DNA of 64,000 bases from Campylobacter novaezeelandiae (GCF_004323845.1 NZ_QPGR01000001.1:186001-250000), one strand, 5' to 3'; counted from the stretch's first letter, positions 16,286-24,283 are shown. Made by a program: numbers and translations. Notes: generated by a model from the sequence alone, not told the origin.

Positions 16286-18413
16286 TTAAAGAACTTATTT
16301 TGATATAAGGACTCTCTTTTAATGGAATTTTAATCCTACCCATACAAATTCCTATACAAGAAATAATAACAAGTAAAGTAGTTAGCATAAAAAAGATACA
16401 TAAAATAGCATCTAAAATGTTTCCAAATATCACATGAGATAAATTAGAAATTTGTTGTTCTTTTTCTTCTATTTGTTTAATAAAATGACTTTCTTTTTTA
16501 TTTAAATTCTCTTTTTGCGCTCTAAGTTCTGAAAGCTCATTTTCTAATTTTTCTATATTTTTACTAGCCATTTGAGCAGTAGCTATATGGCTTACCACAT
16601 TTCTTACTTTAGCCCCTTCTTCATAAGGTAGTATTTTTTGCACTCCACCATAAAGAGTTACTAGTAAAACAAAACAAGCTGGGATTAAAGTCACCCAAAG
16701 AAATCGTTTTTTGCCCATTTTGACAAGTATTACACTTACTAAAAGCAAAGCCATTCCAGCCAACATTTGATTACTTACCCCAAAAAGTGGCCATAAAGTA
16801 TAAATTCCGCCCTTAGGATCTATTGCACCTTGATATAAAAAATACCCCCAACAAGTTACACTTAAAATAGTAGCTAAAATTCCTGCAAAATAATTATGAG
16901 TATTTCCTAAAGGTTTGTATACATTGCCTAAAATATCTTGAACCATAAATTTGGAAGTTCTAGTTCCAGCATCAACAGCAGTTAAAATAAATAAAGCTTC
17001 AAATAAAATGGCAAAATGATACCAAAAACCCATAAATTCAACCCCACCAAAAATTTTATGCAAAATCAAAGTAACGCCCAAGGCAAATGTTGGAGCACCC
17101 CCTGTTCTTGATAATATAGTTTGCTCTCCTATGTCTTTGGTAAGTTGCATAATTTCTTGTGGTGTTACACTAAATCCCCAATCACTAATAATTTTTGCTG
17201 CATTAATTAAATCATTTCCTATCAAAGCCGAAGAAGAATTGACAGCAAAATAAATTCCAGGATGCAAAATACATGCACAAATTAAAGCCATAATAGCCAC
17301 AGCACTTTCAGCAAGCATAGCGCCATAACCAACTAATAAAGCGTGTTCTTCATTTTCAAGCATTTTAGGGCTTGTTCCACTTGAAATTAATGCATGAAAA
17401 CCACTAATAGCTCCACAAGCTATAGTAATAAATAAGAAAGGAAAAATCGATCCAGCAAAAACAGGTCCAGTCCCATCAAGGTATTGGTAATTTACTTTTG
17501 GCATCTGAAAATCAGGCATAACAATGACAATAGCTAAGGCCATTACAACTATAACACCGATTTTCAAAAAAGTAGCAAGATAATCTCTTGGCGCCAAGAA
17601 AAACCATACAGGTAAAAGCGATGAAATAAATCCATATCCCATAATCATAAAAGCTAAAGTTGGAGCATCAAAAGTAAAAATTTTAGACCAGTAAGGATCT
17701 GTCGCAACAACACTGCCATAATGAATCGCTAAAATTAAAAGTACAAAACCTATAATAGAAGTCTCACCCACCTTTCCAGGACGAATAAAACGCATATAAA
17801 TACCCATAAATATAGCAATAGGAATGGTCATAGCAATGGTAAATAAACCCCAAGGAGAATTTGCCAAAGATTTTACTACAACCATAGCTAAAATAGCGAT
17901 GATAATAATCATTATGCCAAAAATTGCTATCATAGCTACAGCACCAGTAAAATTTCCCATCTCGTCTTTTATCATTTCGCCAAGAGAGCGACCCTTTCTT
18001 CTCATAGAAATGAAAAGAACCAAAAAATCATGCACAGAGCCTGCTAAAACACCACCAATTAAAATCCAAATCATAGAAGGTAAATAACCCATTTGAGCAG
18101 CCAAAACAGGACCAACCAAAGGACCAGCTCCAGCAATAGCCGCAAATTGATGACTAAATAAAACAATTTTATTTGTTGGAACAAAATTTTGTCCATCATT
18201 CTCAACTCTTGCGGGTGTAGCGCGATTTTTATCAAGCTCTAAAACCTTATAAGCTACAAAACGTCCATAAAATCTATAAGCTATCATATAAATACATACA
18301 GCAGATACAACCAAATAAAGAGCTGAAACTTTTTCTCCATTTTGTAAAGCCAAATAGCAAAAACAACAAGCTCCAAACAAGGCGACAAAAAACCATAAAA
18401 TTTTATTAACCAT
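16269..18413 (-). CDS. cstA: CstA, carbon-starvation peptide/pyruvate transporter
   Basis: A 714-aa polytopic membrane protein of the CstA/BtsT family. An N-terminal block contains DGQNFVPTNKIVLFSHQFAAIAGAGPLVGPVLAAQ-type sequence (family hallmark), with HDFLVLFISMRRKGRSLGE and DAGTRTSKFMVQDILG later. Residues about 620-670 form a charged coiled-coil insertion (IEKLENELSELRAQKENLNKK). C. jejuni CstA imports peptides and nutrients in starvation. A TTG at 18422 touches the ribosome site AGGAGG, so the ATG at 18413, nine bases after it, is taken as start. A large inverted repeat lies just upstream. Confidence 0.93.
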   Translation of the reverse strand: MVNKILWFFVALFGACCFCYLALQNGEKVSALYLVVSAVCIYMIAYRFYGRFVAYKVLELDKNRATPARVENDGQNFVPTNKIVLFSHQFAAIAGAGPLVGPVLAAQMGYLPSMIWILIGGVLAGSVHDFLVLFISMRRKGRSLGEMIKDEMGNFTGAVAMIAIFGIMIIIIAILAMVVVKSLANSPWGLFTIAMTIPIAIFMGIYMRFIRPGKVGETSIIGFVLLILAIHYGSVVATDPYWSKIFTFDAPTLAFMIMGYGFISSLLPVWFFLAPRDYLATFLKIGVIVVMALAIVIVMPDFQMPKVNYQYLDGTGPVFAGSIFPFLFITIACGAISGFHALISSGTSPKMLENEEHALLVGYGAMLAESAVAIMALICACILHPGIYFAVNSSSALIGNDLINAAKIISDWGFSVTPQEIMQLTKDIGEQTILSRTGGAPTFALGVTLILHKIFGGVEFMGFWYHFAILFEALFILTAVDAGTRTSKFMVQDILGNVYKPLGNTHNYFAGILATILSVTCWGYFLYQGAIDPKGGIYTLWPLFGVSNQMLAGMALLLVSVILVKMGKKRFLWVTLIPACFVLLVTLYGGVQKILPYEEGAKVRNVVSHIATAQMASKNIEKLENELSELRAQKENLNKKESHFIKQIEEKEQQISNLSHVIFGNILDAILCIFFMLTTLLVIISCIGICMGRIKIPLKESPYIKISSLNAKED

Positions 18414-18442
18414 TTTACTCAACCTCCTTTATTGGATAATCA

Positions 18443-18479
18443 TTAAATTATAATTAATAAAATATTAATTATAATTTAA
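18443..18479. repeat. Perfect inverted repeat, 16-bp arms, upstream of cstA
   Basis: Arms 18443-18458 and 18464-18479 are exact reverse complements, separated by AAAAT. The repeat is entirely A/T and contains TATAAT in each orientation, 30-66 bases before the cstA start. It may be the promoter/operator of cstA or a cruciform-prone site. The rest of the 18423-18682 gap is AT-rich with no convincing ORF. Confidence 0.7.
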
Positions 18480-18682
18480 AAATTATTTTTAATTTTTAAA
18501 AATTTTTAAAACTCTCAAACATTCATTATTTGCTTTTTTAAGCAGTATTAAAAAGATAAAAATTAAAAATTTATTTATTATTTATATTTTGAAAAGTTTA
18601 AAGAAAAATAAAAGTTTAAAGACTAAGAAAGGATTAAAAAACTTTTTACTTGATTGTATTTTAAATCAAAGTTTTTAATGTT

Positions 18683-19882
18683 TCAAGCTTTTATATCTAT
18701 ACTTTTTGGTGTAGAATTTAAAGAAAGGATTTTATTAAATTCTCCTGCATCATCATCACTAAATTTCATACCAAAAAGAAGTTCTAATTCTTTACTAGTG
18801 CTAAATTTATCTTCTAATAGTTTTTTTACAAGTTCGTTTCTTATATTATCATCTTTGTAAGTTTCTTTGTTTTTACTTTCTGTTTGTATAGGCTTAAAAG
18901 GCTTTTCTTTGTCTTCTTCTGAAGTTTCTTTGTTATTTGTATTTTTTAAAGGATTGCTATAATCTACACCTTTTGCCTTTTCTGCTTCTTCTAGTAATTT
19001 TACAAACTCATCGTGTCTTTGTTTAAAATCAAGATATTTGATTTTAAATTCTTCTAGGCTCATATTAGAATTAATAAGCTTATTGTATTCATCTTCTAAA
19101 TTCTTAATAGTTTTTATTAGTTTATCATCTCCTAAATTTTTAGCTCTATTTATATAATTCCATATTGATAAACTATCTCCCATAGGATTGCCCCAGCCAT
19201 CTTGCTCGTAGGAGTATTTTAAAGGATTTTTATTCATAAAGGACAAAAATTCTTTTATTTCATTGTTGTCCGTATCGCTATTAAGTCCAGCTAATTTGCC
19301 CAATAAGGTTGTTTGTCCTTTAATTGTGCTAAGATTATTTATAAAAAACGCAATTAAAGCACCACCTTTAGATATTTTGTTATCATGTATTTGATATTTG
19401 TTAGAACCCAAATCTGCTATATTTTCATCAGTAAGCTTCCAAATGAAAGCATTATCGCTTTGTAATTCTTGCCAATAATTTACCCCATCTTTTTGGGATA
19501 GATTTTTTAAATCCTGTTCTTGAAAGCTTTCTCCTAATCCCTTATCTTTAACAAAAGAAGAAAAAGAGTTATAAGCATTTTCTATTGTTTTAGCAATGTC
19601 TATTTGAGAGTAAAAAGGTTGTCTTTTAATAAAGTTATTTACAAAATTATTTAAACCATCTGCATAAATCTTATAATCTTTTGGCAAGCTTGCTGCTTCG
19701 TTAAAATCACTTGTAAAAAAGCCCTCTTTATCTACGCCATAGCCTAAAATTTTATCTACCGCTTGTGATTTATCACTTACAAGGTTATTATTTGCTATGA
19801 CATTAGATGATTTTGTATTTGAGGTATTATTTGTGTAATTGTAGTTTGAATAAGAATTTATACCATTAATCATTTTTGCCAT
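18683..19882 (-). CDS. Unknown protein, paralogue of the gene at 22313-23662
   Basis: A 399-aa hydrophilic protein without signal peptide or membrane segment. The Asn/Ser/Thr-rich N-terminus is followed at about residues 42-72 by LGYGVDKEGFFTSDFNEAASLPKDYKIY. This block is repeated in the 449-aa protein at 22313-23662 (YGYSVDKDGYMGEDFNKAAGLPKDFKIH). Later similarities include YEQDGW versus YAQDGW. The C-terminal 130 residues are charged and coil-like (KETSEEDKEKPF...). A sigma-28-like -10 (GCCGATTT) lies just upstream, suggesting flagellar-regulon control and possibly flagellar export. No function is known to me. The ATG at 19882 has a weak ribosome site; an internal ATG at 19873 is possible. 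Confidence 0.7.
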   Translation of the reverse strand: MAKMINGINSYSNYNYTNNTSNTKSSNVIANNNLVSDKSQAVDKILGYGVDKEGFFTSDFNEAASLPKDYKIYADGLNNFVNNFIKRQPFYSQIDIAKTIENAYNSFSSFVKDKGLGESFQEQDLKNLSQKDGVNYWQELQSDNAFIWKLTDENIADLGSNKYQIHDNKISKGGALIAFFINNLSTIKGQTTLLGKLAGLNSDTDNNEIKEFLSFMNKNPLKYSYEQDGWGNPMGDSLSIWNYINRAKNLGDDKLIKTIKNLEDEYNKLINSNMSLEEFKIKYLDFKQRHDEFVKLLEEAEKAKGVDYSNPLKNTNNKETSEEDKEKPFKPIQTESKNKETYKDDNIRNELVKKLLEDKFSTSKELELLFGMKFSDDDAGEFNKILSLNSTPKSIDIKA

Positions 19883-19910
19883 CTTGTAAGTAAAGTTTTA
19901 TTTATAAGAT

Positions 19911-19918
19911 AAATCGGC
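19911..19918 (-). promoter_or_regulatory. Sigma-28-like -10 element
   Basis: The minus strand reads TTTTTGCCGATTTATC about 30 bases before the ATG at 19882. GCCGATTT matches the flagellar sigma-28 -10 core (CGATWT). No convincing -35 (TAAA) is seen at normal spacing. A 13-bp inverted repeat (19868-19880 with 19916-19928) overlaps both this element and the start of the gene. Confidence 0.4.
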
Positions 19919-19942
19919 AAAAATGATTTTTTCATAAGTTTT

Positions 19943-20521
19943 TTATCTTCTAGCTCTAGCAGTCCAGCCACCAAGTTGGATTTCCATATATTCTTTATAC
20001 TTATTAGCCATTTCTTTAATAATCATATTGTTATTTAACATTGAGCTAGAATTAAATTTATACATTTGATAAGTATTTGGATTATAAGCACCTATCCCAT
20101 AAGTGAAAAGCACATAAGGTTGTCCTAAGTCAGAAACTTTTACTTGTCTTTTAACAATGTAAGTAGGAAGCAAAGAGAGCGAGTTTTGTGTTACTTGCAA
20201 AAATGCTATTAATCTATTTTTACTAGGATTTGAGCAAGATGTTTGATCTATGCCACAAAGTCCTTGTGGTGCATTAGTATTCCCTTTAAGATAATTTACT
20301 ATATATTGTAATTCTCCTTGCTCATATTTTGCTATTGCATACATTTCTGTTCCATTTATGATAGGAACAACGCTATACCCACCCTTAACTTGTTTCATCT
20401 CATCTAAACTAAGAGCTTTAACACCTTGAGAATTATCACTTATTGCACCATTACTAACTTTTAGCTAAAAAATCATCTGCAAAAGCAGAACTTACTAACA
20501 AAGAAGTCAATATTAATAAAT
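19943..20521 (-). pseudogene. Frameshifted Sec/GG-leader precursor protein (second copy)
   Basis: Reading on the minus strand from 20521, the end of a Sec signal peptide (ending SSAFADDFLAK) is followed by one extra A, giving AAAAG where the intact copies have AAAG. This shifts the frame and stops at once. In the other frame the rest continues: VSNGAISDN..GVKALSLDEMKQVKGG, then a 144-aa domain beginning YSVVPIINGTEMYAIAKY with a Cys pair (LCGIDQTSC). The signal-peptide start is missing too, replaced by the neighbouring copy. An ORF from the internal Met at 20398 lacks any export signal, so the gene looks dead. Its cargo domain resembles that of 23763-24215 (IAKY/VAKY segment). Confidence 0.75.
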
Positions 20522-20678
20522 CTGTGATAGAATGCACCACCTACTATTTGCTTCATCTCATCTAAATTAAGAGCTTTAACTCCTTGAAAATTATCACTTA
20601 TTGCACCATTACTCACTTTAGCTAAAAAATCATCTGCAAAAGCAGAACTTACTAACAAAGAAGTCAATATTAATAAAT
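20378..20678. repeat. Tandem direct repeat of the Sec/GG-leader coding segment
   Basis: Copy A (20536-20678, 143 bp) and copy B (20378-20521, 144 bp) encode signal-peptide end plus leader up to the GG. They are near-identical; 61 consecutive bases at 20618-20678 and 20461-20521 are the same. Copy B has one extra base. The arrangement suggests unequal recombination between leader segments that removed the cargo domain of the first gene. Confidence 0.85.
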
Positions 20679-20697
20679 TTGAGAACTTTTTTAACAT
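20473..20697 (-). CDS. Sec signal plus double-glycine leader, chimeric truncated precursor
   Basis: A 74-aa ORF with a strong ribosome site (AAAAAAGGAGAAGTT before ATG). It has a signal peptide (residues 1-21, LLVSSAFA), then DDFLAKVSNGAISDN, the leader LNLDEMKQIVGG and a nonsense tail of 20 residues. The tail is simply the next copy's signal-peptide DNA read in another frame. The expressed product, if any, would be a leader with almost no cargo. It is probably a deletion remnant of a larger precursor. It is divergent from the beta-barrel gene across a 119-bp promoter region. Confidence 0.6.
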   Translation of the reverse strand: MLKKFSNLLILTSLLVSSAFADDFLAKVSNGAISDNFQGVKALNLDEMKQIVGGAFYHRFINIDFFVSKFCFCR

Positions 20698-20816
20698 AAC
20701 TTCTCCTTTTTTAGCTATTTTTAGTCTTTATTTACATAATATCACAAATTATATATTAAAATCAATTTTTTGCTTGTCTTGTAAAAAATTTTTTGAAAAT
20801 AGTCAGAAAGGTAACA

Positions 20817-21671
20817 ATGAAAAAGATTTGTTTAGCGTTTATAGTTTTAGTTAGTTGTGTTTTTGCTAGTGATGAGTTAAATATAGACAATTTATTTAAA
20901 AAGCAAATAGGTTTAAGAAGTATCACAAGTTTATCCTTGCTTAGCACAGGAAATGCTTATTCGTATTGTCTTTATCCAAATATAGGAGTAAATGGAGATT
21001 TAAACGTTTGGAATGATACTAAGCAACTTTATTTAAATCAAACTTTTATCTATACCATAACACCTAAATTCGATATTTTAATTTCAGGTGGCGGGAATTA
21101 TTCAAGACAAGAATACAACAATATCATCTCAGGAGCATTCACAAGTAAAAATACCTTAAATTTTGATTCTTTATGGCTAGGTTTCATTTACACAGCAGAT
21201 AGTATAGCTGATTTCATCCCTCAACTTAAATTTCAAACTGCTATTATTCAAAGAGAAAAAACAGTAATGTAAACTAAAAACTTTTATTTCCAATCTCAAA
21301 ATTTAGAAGCTAGTTTAAGAGGTTATAGCGATCCAGTAGTTTATAGCATTTATACTGGCTTTGGCTATAATCAAACAAGAAAATTTAAAATTGCAAAAAT
21401 AGCTTATGGAAATAGTATTTATATAGGTGGAAATTTATCCATTATTTTAAGTCCTAAAATTACTTTAGATTTAGGAGCAGAGCAAAGATTTCAAACAGCA
21501 CAAAAAATCAATGGAATAAAAAATTCAGAATTAAGATCAATCCCTACAATTAGTGCCGGATCTACTTATAGTATAAATCAAGACACGGCTGTTTCAGTCA
21601 GCGCTAGTTTAGGCGGAAGTTCTGCTGCACCTGATGCAATTTTTGGTTTAAGTCTATGGAAAAAATTCTAA
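20817..21671 (+). pseudogene. Outer-membrane beta-barrel gene interrupted by an in-frame stop
   Basis: From the ATG at 20817 (AAAGG seven bases before) a signal peptide (MKKICLAFIVLVSCVFA) leads into alternating beta-strand sequence. A TAA at 21270-21272 ends the ORF after 151 aa. The same frame then continues without further stops to 21671 and ends in ...IFGLSLWKKF, a terminal-Phe outer-membrane barrel signature. The intact product would be about 283 aa. A single base change explains the break. The frame overlaps the C39 peptidase start by 16 bases, so the two were co-transcribed. Role inferred: outer-membrane exit or partner for the GG-leader proteins. Confidence 0.75.
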
Positions 21672-22252
21672 AAATAGTATTAATGGTTACTCTTTTGCCT
21701 TTATTTTTAAAGGCAGAATTTGTAGTTAAGTCTTACCAAGAAATTAAAAATGAAAAAGTAATAAGACAAAATTATGAAGAATCTTGCGGAGCTGCTTCTT
21801 TAGCTACACTTATCAATATACTTGATGATAACAATTTAACAGAATTGGATTTATTAAAAACTATGAGTGGACAAAAACTTTATACAGATATGGTAAGTTT
21901 TGCGGATTTAAATGATGCAGTAAAAAAGCTTGACTATGAAAGCAAATCATATAAAGTCGATAGAAAAATTTTAGAAAAACTTGTAAATATTCCACTGCTT
22001 GTAAAAATCGAAGATGATCCACGCTTCCCACATTTTGTGGTAATTATCAATCATAAAGGTAATTATTTACAAATACTTGATCCAAGCTATGGAAAATATA
22101 TAAGCTCTAAAAGAGAATTTTTTAGTGTATGGGATAGATATAATAAAGGTGGCTACGCTTTAATAGTAGCACCTAAAAAGGGGTTAAAAAAATTTAAACT
22201 TAATATACCAAAATCTTTAAATTTTGACTTTAGACCTTTTAGCTTGTATTAA
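21656..22252 (+). CDS. Periplasmic C39-family peptidase (double-glycine leader protease)
   Basis: A 198-aa protein with an N-terminal signal peptide (residues 1-20, LLPLFLKA) followed by a C39 papain-like domain. Q38 and C44 lie in QNYEESCGAASLATL, H126 in FPHFVVIINHKG and D142 in QILDPSYGKY, a complete Cys-His-Asp set. Usual C39 domains sit on ABC exporters facing the cytosol and cut after GG. This one stands alone, has no ABC domain and is exported. It lies among Sec-exported GG-leader proteins, which are its likely substrates. The start overlaps the barrel gene. Assignment to the family is firm; the substrate is inferred. Confidence 0.85.
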   Translation: MEKILKIVLMVTLLPLFLKAEFVVKSYQEIKNEKVIRQNYEESCGAASLATLINILDDNNLTELDLLKTMSGQKLYTDMVSFADLNDAVKKLDYESKSYKVDRKILEKLVNIPLLVKIEDDPRFPHFVVIINHKGNYLQILDPSYGKYISSKREFFSVWDRYNKGGYALIVAPKKGLKKFKLNIPKSLNFDFRPFSLY

Positions 22253-22264
22253 ATAAATTATTTC

Positions 22265-22296
22265 GATTTTGATACCACTTTGGTGATATTAAAATC
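22265..22296. terminator. Hairpin terminator between converging genes
   Basis: A stem with 13 of 14 positions able to pair, one of them G-T, from 22265-22278 to 22283-22296 and a four-base loop (TTTG). It lies between the C39 peptidase stop and the 3' end of the gene at 22313, and could serve both directions. A T-rich run follows on the plus strand. Confidence 0.55.
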
Positions 22297-22312
22297 TTTG
22301 CTTTAATATTTT

Positions 22313-23662
22313 TTATACCCTAGTTTGCCCCAAAAGATTATTGAGTCTATCCATTATAGAATTTACAAAAGAATTTATACTTTCATTACTTGCTTTCCAT
22401 CCATTATGTTTAGCATTATTAAATTCTCTATCAAACCAAGCTCCACCATAACCTATACTTGTATTTTGCCATTTAACTCCTTTTTCCATCGCATATATAT
22501 CTGCATCAAGCCATCCATCTTGAGCATAACCTTTTAATAAACTTGCAAAATCAACTTTTCCTGTCATGATGTCATCTAAAGCTATTCTACTACCGCTAAA
22601 GCTTTCCTTAGCCATAGCTCTATTATAAGCTTCTATTGTCGGATTAAGTGTGGTTTTTAAACTCTCAACAGGTTGCCCACCTTGAGATTTTAAAAAGCTC
22701 ATAAATAAAGCTTCTTTAGAATAACTTCCATCTTCATTTTGCGGATAAACTGACATATCAGGATTAAACTGCCAATCTCCACCCTTAGAAACATTTTTAA
22801 TCTCTTCCAAAGATAAACCAAAGCTATGACTGCTTATACCTTCTATATAAACCCCTGATTGTACAAACAAGCTTTCAGCTTCTTTTACTTGTTCAGAAGT
22901 TTTATAAACATTTGAAATAGAAACTTTGGAAAAATCTCTTAAATGAGTAATATTCATTCTATTATTTAGGTCATTATAATCTGCAGCTTTTATTCCACTT
23001 ACACTATACCCCTTAGGTATAGAATTTATATCTGCTTCACTAAAACTTGTTTTATCGTTTGGAAAACTTTGGCTTAAAGCATTAGAAAAAAGATTATAAT
23101 ATTGTTTTATGGTTTCAGCCATATCGATATTAGTATAATACTCGCTTACGCCTAAATATTCTTTTATACTTGAAGCAACAGGATCATTCTCAGCAGCTCT
23201 CTCTATCTCATCTAAAGTAGATTTATGTATCTTAAAATCTTTTGGTAATCCTGCAGCTTTATTAAAGTCTTCTCCCATATAACCATCTTTATCTACACTA
23301 TAACCATAGGCTAAAGATGCAATATTATTTATATTAACTAAAGGATCAGCTTGTTTATATTTTAGAGTATAAATAGAGTTTTTAAATTCACTTGATATAT
23401 CATAGTTAGGAGAACTTGTTTTACTACTTATACTAAAATTAGTGTTATTGCTAGTATTTGTTGTATTGGTAGAATTTAATACTTCACTTCTTATTAAAGT
23501 TTGTGAATTTGCACTTTGAATTTCATTTAATTTAGTGACATTTTGTTTTAAAAAAGTATTAGCAAAATTTATTTTAGAATTTTCTTTACTTTCTTTATTA
23601 GCTTTACTTTGTGAAAGTATAGAAGTATAACCTGAATTATCATTGATGCTAAAGATATTCAT
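22313..23662 (-). CDS. Unknown protein, paralogue of the gene at 18683-19882
   Basis: A 449-aa hydrophilic protein, no signal peptide, with a Ser/Asn/Thr-rich first 100 residues. Residues about 115-150 hold the shared block YGYSVDKDGYMGEDFNKAAGLPKDFKIH, followed by YYTNIDMAETIKQYYNLFSNALS, which matches FYSQIDIAKTIENAYNSFSSF in the 399-aa paralogue. The DDIMTGKVDFASLLKGYAQDGW region near residue 375 also has a counterpart. The ribosome site is strong (AAGGAG). A sigma-54-type GG-N10-GC element lies about 50 bases upstream. The low-complexity N-terminus and flagellar-type promoter suggest a flagellar co-expressed, possibly type III-secreted protein; this is inference. Family function unknown to me. 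Confidence 0.75.
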   Translation of the reverse strand: MNIFSINDNSGYTSILSQSKANKESKENSKINFANTFLKQNVTKLNEIQSANSQTLIRSEVLNSTNTTNTSNNTNFSISSKTSSPNYDISSEFKNSIYTLKYKQADPLVNINNIASLAYGYSVDKDGYMGEDFNKAAGLPKDFKIHKSTLDEIERAAENDPVASSIKEYLGVSEYYTNIDMAETIKQYYNLFSNALSQSFPNDKTSFSEADINSIPKGYSVSGIKAADYNDLNNRMNITHLRDFSKVSISNVYKTSEQVKEAESLFVQSGVYIEGISSHSFGLSLEEIKNVSKGGDWQFNPDMSVYPQNEDGSYSKEALFMSFLKSQGGQPVESLKTTLNPTIEAYNRAMAKESFSGSRIALDDIMTGKVDFASLLKGYAQDGWLDADIYAMEKGVKWQNTSIGYGGAWFDREFNNAKHNGWKASNESINSFVNSIMDRLNNLLGQTRV

Positions 23663-23714
23663 ATTAACTCCTTGATTTAGATTCTGCCTTCAATCTAAAT
23701 ATAAATTAATATAA

Positions 23715-23728
23715 GCAAAATTTATTCC
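23715..23728 (-). promoter_or_regulatory. Sigma-54-like promoter (GG-N10-GC)
   Basis: The minus strand reads TGGAATAAATTTTGCTT, with GG at 23728-23727, exactly ten bases, and GC at 23716-23715. This fits the sigma-54 -24/-12 pattern (TGGAAC..TTGCTT in Campylobacter flagellar genes). It lies about 50 bases before the 449-aa gene's ATG. The -24 half lies in an arm of the palindrome at 23718-23754. Confidence 0.5.
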
Positions 23729-23754
23729 ATTTTAGAATAAAATGGAATAAATTT
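23718..23754. repeat. Perfect inverted repeat with 17-bp arms
   Basis: Arms 23718-23734 and 23738-23754 are exact reverse complements around GAA. It starts nine bases after the stop of the GG-leader gene at 23763, so it probably forms that gene's terminator hairpin. Its distal arm also holds the -24 half of the sigma-54-like promoter of the next gene. Confidence 0.75.
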
Positions 23755-23762
23755 AGAAAGAA

Positions 23763-24215
23763 TTAGTATTGATTTTTAAATTGTTTTAAAATTTCATAAG
23801 CAGGACTATTTGCATAAGCCCAAATGTCTGTGCCAAATTTCGACCCACTTGTATAATATTGCAAATAATAATCTTTTTGATTATTTACATAACGGTATTT
23901 AGCTACGATATAGCCACTACTTGAATAACCAAGTTGTGCACTTACTGCTCCATGACTATGACCACTGTAATCATTGTCATTTAAAACAACATAACCATAA
24001 GAACTTAGAGAACCTGCATTATAATCAAAAGCACTATCTCTTTGAAACCAATATCCACCCTTAACCTCTTTCATCTCATCAAGGCTAAGAACTTTAACAC
24101 CTACACTATTATCACTAATTGCACCATTACTAACTTTAGCTAAAAAATCATCTGCAAAAGCAGAACTTGAAACTAAAGCACCTAAAGCTACAACACTAAG
24201 GATTTTTTTAAACAT
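23763..24215 (-). CDS. Sec-exported double-glycine-leader protein, intact
   Basis: A 150-aa precursor. Residues 1-21 form a Sec signal peptide (ending SSSAFA). Residues 22-54 are a leader, DDFLAKVSNGAISDN...VLSLDEMKEVKGG, with the LS..E...GG pattern of bacteriocin-type leaders and the GG at 53-54. Residues 55-150 are a Tyr/Ser/Gly-rich cargo (YWFQRDSAFDYNAG...). The same signal-plus-leader is found at 20473-20697 and in the pseudogene at 19943-20521, while the cargo differs apart from a shared AKY region. It is the only intact precursor here and a likely substrate of the C39 peptidase at 21656. Activity (toxin, adhesin or signal) is unknown. Confidence 0.75.
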   Translation of the reverse strand: MFKKILSVVALGALVSSSAFADDFLAKVSNGAISDNSVGVKVLSLDEMKEVKGGYWFQRDSAFDYNAGSLSSYGYVVLNDNDYSGHSHGAVSAQLGYSSSGYIVAKYRYVNNQKDYYLQYYTSGSKFGTDIWAYANSPAYEILKQFKNQY

Positions 24216-24283
24216 TTTAGCTTCTTGTTTTAAAATATGATGCGAATTTGTTTTATTGCAGAAAATATTTTAAGTCAAATTTA

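Noticed and set aside
18414..18422. TTG start for cstA at 18422
   Set aside because: It abuts the AGGAGG ribosome site with no spacing; the ATG at 18413 is correctly spaced.
20398..20398. Intact 151-aa gene starting at the internal Met of the second GG-leader copy
   Set aside because: This Met lies inside the leader; the export signal is cut off by the frameshift, so it is treated as a pseudogene.
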